From the NCBI GenBank assembly GCA_964536015.1, contig CAZHVS010000014.1:1-64000 (forward strand): DNA of 64,000 nucleotides, written 5' to 3'. A program made the translations under genes and the position numbers. This stretch comes from CAZHVS01 sp964536015 (lineage in GTDB: Bacteria; Bacteroidota; Ignavibacteria; Ignavibacteriales; Ignavibacteriaceae). The notes below the pieces were generated by a model. That model saw only the letters and a program-made list of their open reading frames with translations, was not told the origin of the DNA and searched no databases. Below, piece after piece: positions 35,603 to 45,137 of the stretch; within the stretch, counting starts at the first letter, position 1, and every line of letters begins with the position of its first letter.

Positions 35603-36409
35603 GTGAAAAAATTGTCGTTAATATTTTTTATATCTTTTTCATTCTTCTTTATAAGCTGTGAACAAACAGTTGAAGAAGAAGATTTCCCTTATGAACTTAA
35701 AATTGTTGTTCGTGGAATTATCGAAGCGGGAAAACCGATCAAAGATATTTACATTGGTAGAACTCTTCCTGTTACTGTAAAATATTATAAAGAATACGCT
35801 GATTTAACAGACGCTGCCGTAGCAATCACAGTCGATGATTCGGTTTATATCTTAAAGCATACATCAAATGGTTTATATTCTTCGAATAATCTTATTCCTG
35901 TCAGAGGGAAGAAATATATTATAATAGCTCAATGGCAAGATAAACGTGCTACTGCAGAAACTGTTGTCCCAATTGCCGGAACGATTTTAGGCGGTTCTTT
36001 AATTAACAAAACTGTTGATGGCAAAAAAACTTATTACCTCGAAAGTCAGGTTTTTCCAAATAATGATGAAGCCTATGTTACAAGATGGCAGGCACTAACA
36101 ATAAACGGCAACGTAGCTTTTGAAAGCAAAGAGTATGGTCAGTGTTTAAAAAAATCTGCATCATCTCAGGGCAATATTTTAAGAATTCTTTCTTCTGAAG
36201 TTTCAACATCATATATATCAAGCTCTTTTTCGTTTGCAGTTAAGTTCAGTGTCTTTGATGGAGCATTTTATGATTATTATATTACTGCAAGAACAAACCA
36301 GGTCGCAGATGCAATATTCGGACAATCAAATGCAAATGTAAGATGGAATATTAAAGGTGATGGAATAGGAATGTTTATTGCAAAGACAGATACAGTGGTT
36401 AAACTATAA
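35603..36409 (+). CDS. DUF4249-type lipoprotein, partner of the TonB receptor
   Basis: The GTG at 35603, one base after the receptor's stop, starts a clean lipoprotein signal (KKLSLIFFISFSFFFISC, lipidated Cys). The ATG at 35585 would lie inside the receptor gene and add six residues. 268 residues. The beta-rich body (KIVVRGIIEAGKPIKDIYIG, VRGKKYIIIAQWQDKRATAE) fits DUF4249. Such proteins are outer-membrane lipoproteins encoded with TonB receptors and probably act as substrate-binding caps. The last stop lies 3 bp from the convergent propeller gene. Confidence 0.78.
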   Translation: MKKLSLIFFISFSFFFISCEQTVEEEDFPYELKIVVRGIIEAGKPIKDIYIGRTLPVTVKYYKEYADLTDAAVAITVDDSVYILKHTSNGLYSSNNLIPVRGKKYIIIAQWQDKRATAETVVPIAGTILGGSLINKTVDGKKTYYLESQVFPNNDEAYVTRWQALTINGNVAFESKEYGQCLKKSASSQGNILRILSSEVSTSYISSSFSFAVKFSVFDGAFYDYYITARTNQVADAIFGQSNANVRWNIKGDGIGMFIAKTDTVVKL

Positions 36410-36411
36410 AT

Positions 36412-37629
36412 TTACTTCTGCCCGATATACTTACATAATCCATTGGCAGCCATCCATTTATCACCATTGATATCAATTGCAATAGTTAAAACCGAATTAG
36501 TTGTAAGTCCAGAATTAATAATATTGTAACCAATCCATCTTTTGTTATCGTACATAAAAAGTCCTGCATCTCCGGAGGAAACCCATATTCTCTTATAATT
36601 ATCAATTACTATATCGGTTATTATCTTAGGACTTAGATTGTTTGCAGAAACCGGAAGCGTTAAAAAATGATTATTTAAGTATTGTTGAACTGAGCCTTGC
36701 GATTGCGATATTCCTGTTCCAACAAAAACACTATTCGATTGATCAACTACTATACTTGAAACATAATCTGAAGTTAAACCACTTGTGTTTCTATCCAGAA
36801 TTCTCCAGGTTGTTCCATCAAAAACAGATATACCATATCCCCACGTTCCAACCCAAAGCACATTGTTTGAATCAACTGCCAGTGTATTAATTTTATCGGA
36901 CATTAAACCTGAATTATTAGTTGAAAAAACTGAAAAAGACACTCCATCAAACTTAACAACACCACCTTCATTTGTTCCAAACCAGAAATTATTTTTTTTA
37001 TCTTTAACTACAGACGTAATAACATTATCAGGTAGATTTGAATTTTCTTTTGTAAATATTAACCAGTTGTTATTAGTAATTTTTGCAATCCCATTTCTTG
37101 TAGCCACCCAAAGATTGTTTCCATCAATAATTATATCTTTAATATAATCATCTGGTAAAAGAGAATTTGAAGTATTAATTATATTAAATGTATTGCCATC
37201 AAATTTTACCAAACCTTTTCCATTTGTACCAATCCATTTAACACCATTTGCATCAACAGCAATTTTCGAAATAGAATTTGTTGGAAGTTGTGAATTGGTT
37301 GTATTAAATACTTTCCACCAGTATGAAGGATTTTCTCTTAGTTCAAGTTGTATAACTGCCTTTTCACCGCGTTTTACAAGACAGTAAGCGATTGTATCAA
37401 GGTAGTTGTCTAACTTTAAACCCACTTTATAAAACCCTGGTTCAAAGTCGTCATATTCACAGGGGGTTGTTTTATTAAAACTTTTTCCGTTGATTGTAAT
37501 TACTGCATTCGCTGGATGAGAAATAATTTCAATTGAGCTTTTAGATAACCCGGGAAGTATGGGAGCTTCATCATTACAGGAAACAACTAATAACATAAGC
37601 AACGAAATTATGTATAAAATTTTTTTCAT
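36412..37629 (-). CDS. Lipoprotein with PEGA domain and Reg_prop-type beta-propeller
   Basis: About 405 residues (ATG 37629; the frame also opens at 37632). A lipoprotein signal (ISLLMLLVVSC) is followed by a PEGA-like domain at ~30-95 (SIEIISHPANAVITINGKSF, FEPGFYKVGLKLDNY). Next comes a propeller of about seven repeats such as AVDANGVKWIGTNGKGLVKFDG. This repeat is the sensor propeller that normally precedes a histidine kinase. Here it ends without any kinase, so it is a stand-alone surface or periplasmic ligand-binding protein. It is single, convergent with the DUF4249 gene. Confidence 0.82.
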   Translation of the reverse strand: MKKILYIISLLMLLVVSCNDEAPILPGLSKSSIEIISHPANAVITINGKSFNKTTPCEYDDFEPGFYKVGLKLDNYLDTIAYCLVKRGEKAVIQLELRENPSYWWKVFNTTNSQLPTNSISKIAVDANGVKWIGTNGKGLVKFDGNTFNIINTSNSLLPDDYIKDIIIDGNNLWVATRNGIAKITNNNWLIFTKENSNLPDNVITSVVKDKKNNFWFGTNEGGVVKFDGVSFSVFSTNNSGLMSDKINTLAVDSNNVLWVGTWGYGISVFDGTTWRILDRNTSGLTSDYVSSIVVDQSNSVFVGTGISQSQGSVQQYLNNHFLTLPVSANNLSPKIITDIVIDNYKRIWVSSGDAGLFMYDNKRWIGYNIINSGLTTNSVLTIAIDINGDKWMAANGLCKYIGQK

Positions 37630-37695
37630 CAATTTTTCTTTACAATTTTAACCAAAACAACGAATACATTTTTTTTTAGAACTAAACGTAAATAA

Positions 37696-40506
37696 TTATT
37701 TAAGAATGATCATTTTCTTTGTTTCTAAATAATTTCCTGCTTTTATTTGATAGTAGTATACACCACTTGATAAATCCTTAGCAGAAAAATTAAGATTGTA
37801 CAACCCCGCGGGTTTATACTCATTAATCAATGTCGATATTTCCTTTCCTAAAACATCATAAATTTTCAGCGTTACAAATTCACTGTTTGCAATTGAATAA
37901 GAGATAGTTGTTGATGGATTAAACGGATTGGGATAATTCTGCAAAAGTTTAAATTCTTTAACTGCTTGAATTTCGTCACCATTAACATCATTTAATATAT
38001 CTGCTTCTGGTGCAGGCAATTGAACTGTTGTATAAATTTTAAACTCCCCGGGTTGAAGTGTAATCGGATCACTAATATTAGTAACGTTAATACTTGTATG
38101 CTCAAAGTAATCATACCATATACCTGTGTTTTGAAATACAGGACTCATACTTTGAGTTTGTACATCAAAGTTACCAATAATATTTACTTTCATAGAGGAA
38201 TGATTAATACTAATTCTCTTTAATGCTCCACTTACCGCAAGAGTGAAATCAGTTGAACGGAAAGCATCATAATTCTTTTTCAATTCAATTAATGTTTTAA
38301 AGACTTTGTATAGTTTATTTCTTGCTGCATCAAAATAATAATCCCAGCGAATTGGTTTATTACCTGTTCTTCCATTGTAATCAATAGAATAATCATAACC
38401 AAGTTCTCCAAATTGCCAGATTAATTTTCCTCCTGGAATTGTAAAGAAAAAGGCAGATGCAAGTTTAATTCTGTTCAAAGCAACAGGAAGAGTTTTAATA
38501 TTATAATTTCCGCTTGAATTACCATATTGAATATTTTTATACATTAAACGTTCTTCATCGTGACTTTCCATATAAGTAATAAGATGCGGATTTGACCAAC
38601 CTCTTGCTTTATAAGAACCCCACGAAAAATCGGAATTAGCATTCCATCCCATAGTAGCCTCGTTATAATTATAATTCAGGTTCCCCCAAAGCATCATTCC
38701 ATTGTTTTGCAAGACAATTTCTTCAGTGTTATCTGCAAAATGTTCAAGAATTATATATGAAGTTGAATCGACTTGCTGAATAGAACTTTTAATCCTGTTC
38801 CAAATATTAATTCTTGATTGATCATACTGTCCCCATAATCCTACATCATTTCCACTATTAAATTGAGTAAAACCTTTGCTTAAATCAAACCTGTAACCAT
38901 CAACTTTATATTCTTGAAGCCAGTATTTAACAACTCTATCAACGTAATCTATTGTTGCCTGGCTTTCATGGTTAAAATCATTCCCAACATTGTAAGGATG
39001 TTTTGCTACCTGATTAAACCAGGGATTGTTAGCCGCTGGGCGATTATTTACAGCATCCCAGTATAGCCTTGCAAGTGGTGAACTTCCCATTTGATGATTA
39101 AGAACAATATCTAAAATTACAGCTATTCCATTCTGATGAGCTTTATCGATGAATTCTTTCAATTTAAATTTTGTACCGTAATACTTGTCAGGGGCAAACA
39201 TAAAATTAGGATTGTATCCCCAGCTTTCATTTCCCTCAAACTCCATTACAGGCATCAATTCGATGGCATTAACACCAAGCGTTTTTAAGTAACCTATTGT
39301 ATCAATTAAAGATTGATATGAATGTGCAGTAGTGAAATCTCTAATAAGTAATTCATAAATAATAAGATCTTGTTTTGCCGGTCTTGTAAAATTTGTAACC
39401 TGCCACTGATATTGATTTTGCATTGTCTGAAGCACAGAAACAATCTGTGTTGTTTTTCCCGTTGGATAAGGTTTAAGGTTTGGGTAAGTTGTAGATGAAA
39501 TATATTGATCATTTGATGGATCAAGAATTTTATCTGCATAAGGATCAGCAATTCTTATTTGTCCTTCAACCAAATACTGAAAAGCATATTCTGTAAAAGG
39601 ACTAAGATTTGTCAACTCAACCCACCAGTGTTGTCCATCGGGCGTCAGCTTCATAAAATAATTTGGATCAACTTCCCAGTTATTAAAATCGCCAATCACG
39701 TAAACGTAATCTTTCATTGGAGCATAAAGACTTAATGTAACAGTCGTTGGTCCTGTGTAATTAATCCCATCAACAATTCCTGCTGGTCTTTGTTGCAAAG
39801 TAATTGATGGTCTTACTACAATATAAAAAGAATCAGCTTTAGAACTTCCACCACTTCCAGAAGCTACTGCTTTAACCCAGCTTTTGCCTGTTGCAGTTGC
39901 ATTAAATGTATAGACAATTGAATCAGAATTAGTTTGAGTGATTAAGTTGTTGTTAATATATAAAGCCAGAGTGTTTGAGTTTGCGGATTTTACTTTTATA
40001 TCAACTGTTTGTCCAACTGTTTTAATTATCGGAAAAGAAGTTGGATAAATAAATGTCAGGTTAACACCAGTATTTGAAAGAGGAAGAAAAATGTCACCAC
40101 CTTCAGCCGTTTTTCCTTCTAAATATGGAGGAGAAGCGCTTCTGAAAACGAAAGCTACTTTAAGAATTGTTTCAGTTGTTGGAACGCCATAGAATGCACG
40201 AACACTTGGTTTTATTTTGTATTCATAAAGATTAGTTCCTATTCTGGTAAGTTTGGTCTCAGGGGTATTTTGTCCCCAGCTCGTCTTTACATATTTCCAG
40301 TCAGTTCCGCTGGTGCTAAGATTTGTAATAACGCCTGTATGAGCATAAACATCACCTGTATAACCTGCTAATCCACCATTTCCTTGTGTGGCATCAAAGA
40401 CGACTGTAATTGAATCTAGGTCAGTTGCAAATAGCGGGGTCCACGTAATTTGTGGAAATATTGTGGAAGAAATAAAAATCAAAACTACAAAAATCTTCCG
40501 AAGCAT
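37696..40506 (-). CDS. Secreted GH13 alpha-amylase-family enzyme with T9SS sorting domain
   Basis: The protein has 936 residues. A signal peptide is followed by a carbohydrate-binding-like beta domain (residues ~20-130), then an Ig-like segment. Next is a glycogen-branching-enzyme-like N-domain (KDYVYVIGDFNNWEVDPNYF, ~270). The GH13 barrel contains AVILDIVLNHQMG, GYRFDLSKGF (nucleophile Asp ~539), YIILEHF (acid/base Glu ~587) and YMESHDEERL (Asp ~649). All three catalytic acids are present. A type A T9SS tail ends the protein (LQNYPNPFNPSTTISY, terminal KKMIILK). It acts on extracellular alpha-glucans; exact specificity is unknown. Confidence 0.9.
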   Translation of the reverse strand: MLRKIFVVLIFISSTIFPQITWTPLFATDLDSITVVFDATQGNGGLAGYTGDVYAHTGVITNLSTSGTDWKYVKTSWGQNTPETKLTRIGTNLYEYKIKPSVRAFYGVPTTETILKVAFVFRSASPPYLEGKTAEGGDIFLPLSNTGVNLTFIYPTSFPIIKTVGQTVDIKVKSANSNTLALYINNNLITQTNSDSIVYTFNATATGKSWVKAVASGSGGSSKADSFYIVVRPSITLQQRPAGIVDGINYTGPTTVTLSLYAPMKDYVYVIGDFNNWEVDPNYFMKLTPDGQHWWVELTNLSPFTEYAFQYLVEGQIRIADPYADKILDPSNDQYISSTTYPNLKPYPTGKTTQIVSVLQTMQNQYQWQVTNFTRPAKQDLIIYELLIRDFTTAHSYQSLIDTIGYLKTLGVNAIELMPVMEFEGNESWGYNPNFMFAPDKYYGTKFKLKEFIDKAHQNGIAVILDIVLNHQMGSSPLARLYWDAVNNRPAANNPWFNQVAKHPYNVGNDFNHESQATIDYVDRVVKYWLQEYKVDGYRFDLSKGFTQFNSGNDVGLWGQYDQSRINIWNRIKSSIQQVDSTSYIILEHFADNTEEIVLQNNGMMLWGNLNYNYNEATMGWNANSDFSWGSYKARGWSNPHLITYMESHDEERLMYKNIQYGNSSGNYNIKTLPVALNRIKLASAFFFTIPGGKLIWQFGELGYDYSIDYNGRTGNKPIRWDYYFDAARNKLYKVFKTLIELKKNYDAFRSTDFTLAVSGALKRISINHSSMKVNIIGNFDVQTQSMSPVFQNTGIWYDYFEHTSINVTNISDPITLQPGEFKIYTTVQLPAPEADILNDVNGDEIQAVKEFKLLQNYPNPFNPSTTISYSIANSEFVTLKIYDVLGKEISTLINEYKPAGLYNLNFSAKDLSSGVYYYQIKAGNYLETKKMIILK

Positions 40507-40616
40507 CGTACTAATTCCTTTTATAAATCAATCAAATAATTCCTTTGCAAGATAAGTGTTACAAAGTTTATTTTCTACTGAACAAATCAGAAATCGTCTT
40601 TGTTTTTAGAATATAT

Positions 40617-43600
40617 TTACCTCCAATCTCCAATTAAAATAAACTGTGACCAGTAATAAGGATTTTCATATTTGTTTTTTATGTTCCTCATAGCTAACTG
40701 TAAAGCATCTACACGAGACAAATTTGATTTAAGATTTTTATGAAAATCCTGCATCATATCAACTGTAGATTTGCTTTCTACCTGCCACAAGGTTGCCAAA
40801 CAACTTGAACTTCCAGCATAAATAAATCCAAAAGCAAGACTTATCACCTCATCACCAGCGGCTAATTCTCCATCAGCAGTTTCACATGCTGAAAGAATTA
40901 CAAGCGGACAATCTTTAAGATCAAGTCCCCAGATTTCTTCAACGGATAATCTTCCTTTTTCTCCTTTGGGTGCAAGTACCAAATAACTGTTTGTAGGGTC
41001 TTTAGCCAGAGTTACGCCGTGAGTTGCAAAATGCAAAATCTTACATCCGATTTTGCTAAAAAGTTTTTCTTTTTTCGCATTATCATTAATGTATGTTTCT
41101 TTTTTATTGTACAATGTTGAAATTGTCTTTACTTCTGTTTCTGTTTCAGGTAAAGTCCCATCAGCATTTGCATAAGCAAGAAACGAGGCTTGATTAAGAT
41201 TGCACCTCTGATTATTACTTCCAATTACTCCAAGAAGTGAAGTCGAATTTATGAAAAACAATTTATAATCTTCAAATAGATAATTCTGATTTCCGTTTTT
41301 TTTCAATGCGGCAAAAGGCAGATAAAACAATTGCTGATTTGGAATTATTCCAATATACTCAATTCCTCTAAGAGTATTTTCAAGTGGTTCAACCAGTAGT
41401 GAATATAATTCACCCGAAGTTTTATCATCATTTACCTGATTTTTTATCTGAGTTCTGAATTTATAAATTAGTTTTACCAGGTAATCCTTTTTTACTTCTA
41501 CTTTTTTTATTAACAAATCATTTTGAGTAACTATAAAAGCATAAAGTTCTTCATCACCTATAAGATATTGAATCAAAGCCATCTTTGGGTTTATTATTCC
41601 TGCATCCTGAAGTTCTTTTAGATTGGAAGGTTCAGTATTCATAATTGTAAAAAGTCTAGGATTTTCCTTCTTCAGCGTGTTAATATATTTTTTAAATTCT
41701 CTTTGTTTGTTTTGAAGTAAAGAACTGGTTATTAAATCTTTTTTTTCATCTTCTTTATTTTCAGTACTTCTTTTCATTTCTTCAATTTCATTTTTCTTTT
41801 GTCTGAGTAATTCCATCTCCTTTTTTCGCTCAGGATTTAACGGTTTTATATCCATCTTTTCAAAATCTTCATTTAGTTTAATCAGACTAAGTTTTTCTGT
41901 CAGTCTCTGCGCTTCTTCGTAATTACCTTCAGAGAAAGCTGCTTTAATTAAACCAAAATATGCTCTGTTTCTGCTTTCACGCTCACGAATTCCTTTTGCT
42001 TCAACTTTCTCAAAACCATCAATTGCTTCTTTAAATGAATTTTTTCCAAGTTCAATTAAAGCCTCTCCCAATCCTGATGAAATACGGGCATTAAGCAGAA
42101 CAAAATCATCCTGGTAATTTTCCACAGTTTGAGTTGGAGTTAATTTTAATTCCTTTAACGCCTCGTTGAAATTTTCTATCGATTTTTTATAGTCTTTCTT
42201 AAAAAGAAATAACTCTCCAAGCTGGCAGAATGTAAAGGCTTCGGGAAATTGATTTGTTATTTCCCATCTTTCACTGCTTGTTAATTCATTACAATATTTT
42301 AATGCTTCTTTCAAATTAGTATTTGCATCATCAAATTGTTGAGAATGGATTTCAGCATCGGCAATAAGCCACAAACTCTGAACTATCAAACGATACGAAT
42401 CCGTTTTTTTTGCTTTCAGTAAAATTTCTTTTGCAACTTCAACTTGTTTTGCAATATTTCCATACTCTCTACAAGCAGATGAATATTCAAGTAAAATATC
42501 TGCTTTTATTTCTTCATTTAATTTTGTATCGGGAAGAAGCTTAATTATTTCTTCAAAATCTTTTTCTGTTTTATTTACAAACAATACTTTTCTTAAATAT
42601 TCCCAGTACCAGTTTGGTGAGGGATTTTCAATTATCCACAATATTTCCTTGTTTGTAAATTGCAGGTGCGGATAGACTTTTTCGAATCGGGTTAAAAATG
42701 GTCCATTCTGATTTAATATTCTATCTCTCATAAACTGAATTGCATCTTTATCATTTAATATTGAAAGAGCAACTGCAGCGATTTCTTTTATTTCATCATC
42801 ATTTGAACTAAATAGCTTTTGCAAATTTTCTTTTATTGAATTATTTACGAACTGATGCAGTACTTTAGCTGCTCGCCATCTATGAGTCTTATCATTTACA
42901 AGATTGACAAGTTGCGGAAGCACTTTAAACTCACGCAATAAGACTAAAGAAATAATTGCTTCTGCTTTGACATTCTCATTTTCTTTTTTGTCATTAATAA
43001 TTTTATACAACAAAGGAATTGCTGAAGGATTTCCGATTCCTCCCATTCCTCTTATTGCCATTTGTCTGACTTTTGGATCTTTATGTTCAAGATTTTTTTT
43101 CAAATCATCAAATAGTGTTGCATCTTTCGTCATCGAGACATAATCAGTTGCTGTATTATCATCAATATCAATATCATTATCAAGCATATCGTGTGCAATT
43201 AAATATTTCATTCCGTAATTATCACCAAGTCTCCACAGCGCTGCAGCCGAATAATAACGCACCCATTCATTTTCATCGTTCATTGCTTCACGCAAGTGAG
43301 GGATCGAAGTTTCATCTCCAATTGCACCTAAAGTTTTAGCAGCTTCGTCACGAACATTGTAATCTTTACCATTCTTCAATCTTTCGTAAAGCATTTCCAG
43401 TATTTCTTTTGAGGGAGACATGTTTTCAAGTCCCCAGATCACCTGCCATGTTTCCGGATATAATTTCATATAATTCAGAATGAATGGAACAGCACGCGAA
43501 TCACCAAGTTCTGCAAGTCGTTGTGCAATTGCAAAAAGTAAATGTTCGTTATTTGTTTTATTTGTAAGCTCTAATAATTCGGGGACAATGGTTTTATCTC

Positions 43601-45113
43601 CCATATCACCCAACCACCAGATAGCTTTAAATCTTGCATTTTCTGTTGCATCTTCATTATTGGCTAACTTTAAAAATATCGGAATGCTGGATCTTCCTGT
43701 GTTCTGCACTAAAAAAGAAGCTAAGCTTTGTACTACATCAAAGTCTTCTTCCTTCGACATAATTTCAATAATTTTTTCCACATCATCTTTTCCGCCTGCC
43801 TCCATCATAATTGATGCGGCTGCATACTTTTGAGCTTTCGAACTTTTTTTGCTTCTTAGTACTTCAAGCAAAGTGTAATATGATTCCTGTGAGGGAATTT
43901 TTTGCCACAGTTCAATTGCTTGATTATAGTTGTCATCGTAAACATTAGCTTTTTTAAGCAATGATAAAATATTCCTTATTGCTGAATTAAAATTTTTATT
44001 CTGAATTGAATTGTTTATTCCTTCTAAGAAAAAATTTTTCAAAGAATCGACAAAAGATGAATAGACCTTTGCACTATCCGGTTGGTCAATTTTTTTATAT
44101 AAACCAGACAACTTTCCTACCAGACTTTTCAAATACTTTGCATATTCAATTTGTCCTTTAAGAAGACTTTTCTTTTCAAGTTCAAAAAGTTGAATGTAGG
44201 CATCTATGGCCCTACGATGCTTCCCTTCTTCCGAGTAATAAGAAGCTATAATACCAAGCAATTTTTGATAAAGGAAATCATCTTTAATTTTTCTTACATC
44301 TATATTCTCAATGGTTGAGAAAAAAATCTTTTTTGCTTCATCAAATTTTTTTTGTTGAATTAATGTTGTTCCCAGTTTATATCCCCACTCAACCTGTAAT
44401 TCCATTTCCCCATTTATTTTTGACTCTTCAAACAACCGGATAGTGAGAGGAAGGGTATCTGTTGAATCACTTTTTAGATATTCCAAAGTTGCAAGATGAA
44501 AATCAGATAGTTTTTTAAAAAAATAGTCCGTTACAGTCTCTACCTCTAAAAGGTCAATCGAAAAATCAAGGTCCATTTTTATAATAAGCGGATAATCTTT
44601 ATTATCAAGAATTGTGTAAGATTCTCCTGATGGAGAACAGCAAACAAGAGTTTTTAATTTTACATTTTGTCCGTTATAATAAACACTATATTCTCCTTTT
44701 TCATGAAGGAAGAATTCTCTTGGTTTACTGCCTTTTCCAAAGTAGGGTTCAATTGTTGTCTTACCGTTATTAATTAATTCATTATAATTTCTTTTGCTGC
44801 AAAAAACTGTTATAGCTTTATCCAGCACAACTGTCTCGTAATAAACTTCACCGTAGATGTAATTTGCCTGGTACCTGCATGTATCAAGAATCTGAGAAGG
44901 AATGTTTATAAATCCACCCCAGTTGTAATTTTGTTTCCAAGCAAAAGTTATATCACCACCGACTTTAGTAATAATAACATCAAAAGGAACTTCATTATTT
45001 ATTTTATACTTTAGAACAATTTGTTTTGCAATAATATCATTTTCAATCTGGCTATTTATTGAAATTGAAAAAAGTATAATCAATAACGACACTATAAAAA
45101 TTTTTAAATTCAT
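40617..45113 (-). CDS. Exported giant HEAT-TPR-CHAT protein (predicted caspase-like peptidase)
   Basis: 1498 residues, starting at ATG 45113 behind a strong AAGGGAGAAG site. A signal peptide (residues 1-21) is followed by a beta-rich N-domain and TPR-like repeats (to ~400). HEAT repeats occupy about 425-800, e.g. RDEAAKTLGAIGDETSIPHL and VRQMAIRGMGGIGNPSAIPL. A second TPR block lies at ~890-1090, then a charged coiled coil (~1110-1150). The C-terminal CHAT domain has ILHFATHG (His ~1362) and VILSACETADGELAAGDEV (Cys ~1409), the catalytic dyad. It ends WSQFILIGDW, a normal CHAT end. It lies 24 bp after the aldehyde dehydrogenase gene. The substrate is unknown. Confidence 0.88.
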   Translation of the reverse strand: MNLKIFIVSLLIILFSISINSQIENDIIAKQIVLKYKINNEVPFDVIITKVGGDITFAWKQNYNWGGFINIPSQILDTCRYQANYIYGEVYYETVVLDKAITVFCSKRNYNELINNGKTTIEPYFGKGSKPREFFLHEKGEYSVYYNGQNVKLKTLVCCSPSGESYTILDNKDYPLIIKMDLDFSIDLLEVETVTDYFFKKLSDFHLATLEYLKSDSTDTLPLTIRLFEESKINGEMELQVEWGYKLGTTLIQQKKFDEAKKIFFSTIENIDVRKIKDDFLYQKLLGIIASYYSEEGKHRRAIDAYIQLFELEKKSLLKGQIEYAKYLKSLVGKLSGLYKKIDQPDSAKVYSSFVDSLKNFFLEGINNSIQNKNFNSAIRNILSLLKKANVYDDNYNQAIELWQKIPSQESYYTLLEVLRSKKSSKAQKYAAASIMMEAGGKDDVEKIIEIMSKEEDFDVVQSLASFLVQNTGRSSIPIFLKLANNEDATENARFKAIWWLGDMGDKTIVPELLELTNKTNNEHLLFAIAQRLAELGDSRAVPFILNYMKLYPETWQVIWGLENMSPSKEILEMLYERLKNGKDYNVRDEAAKTLGAIGDETSIPHLREAMNDENEWVRYYSAAALWRLGDNYGMKYLIAHDMLDNDIDIDDNTATDYVSMTKDATLFDDLKKNLEHKDPKVRQMAIRGMGGIGNPSAIPLLYKIINDKKENENVKAEAIISLVLLREFKVLPQLVNLVNDKTHRWRAAKVLHQFVNNSIKENLQKLFSSNDDEIKEIAAVALSILNDKDAIQFMRDRILNQNGPFLTRFEKVYPHLQFTNKEILWIIENPSPNWYWEYLRKVLFVNKTEKDFEEIIKLLPDTKLNEEIKADILLEYSSACREYGNIAKQVEVAKEILLKAKKTDSYRLIVQSLWLIADAEIHSQQFDDANTNLKEALKYCNELTSSERWEITNQFPEAFTFCQLGELFLFKKDYKKSIENFNEALKELKLTPTQTVENYQDDFVLLNARISSGLGEALIELGKNSFKEAIDGFEKVEAKGIRERESRNRAYFGLIKAAFSEGNYEEAQRLTEKLSLIKLNEDFEKMDIKPLNPERKKEMELLRQKKNEIEEMKRSTENKEDEKKDLITSSLLQNKQREFKKYINTLKKENPRLFTIMNTEPSNLKELQDAGIINPKMALIQYLIGDEELYAFIVTQNDLLIKKVEVKKDYLVKLIYKFRTQIKNQVNDDKTSGELYSLLVEPLENTLRGIEYIGIIPNQQLFYLPFAALKKNGNQNYLFEDYKLFFINSTSLLGVIGSNNQRCNLNQASFLAYANADGTLPETETEVKTISTLYNKKETYINDNAKKEKLFSKIGCKILHFATHGVTLAKDPTNSYLVLAPKGEKGRLSVEEIWGLDLKDCPLVILSACETADGELAAGDEVISLAFGFIYAGSSSCLATLWQVESKSTVDMMQDFHKNLKSNLSRVDALQLAMRNIKNKYENPYYWSQFILIGDWR

Positions 45114-45137
45114 TTCTTCTCCCTTAAAGAGGTAAAT

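Noticed and set aside
36642..37387. Several plus-strand frames opposite the PEGA/propeller lipoprotein
   Set aside because: Repeat-driven shadows of the minus-strand propeller gene.
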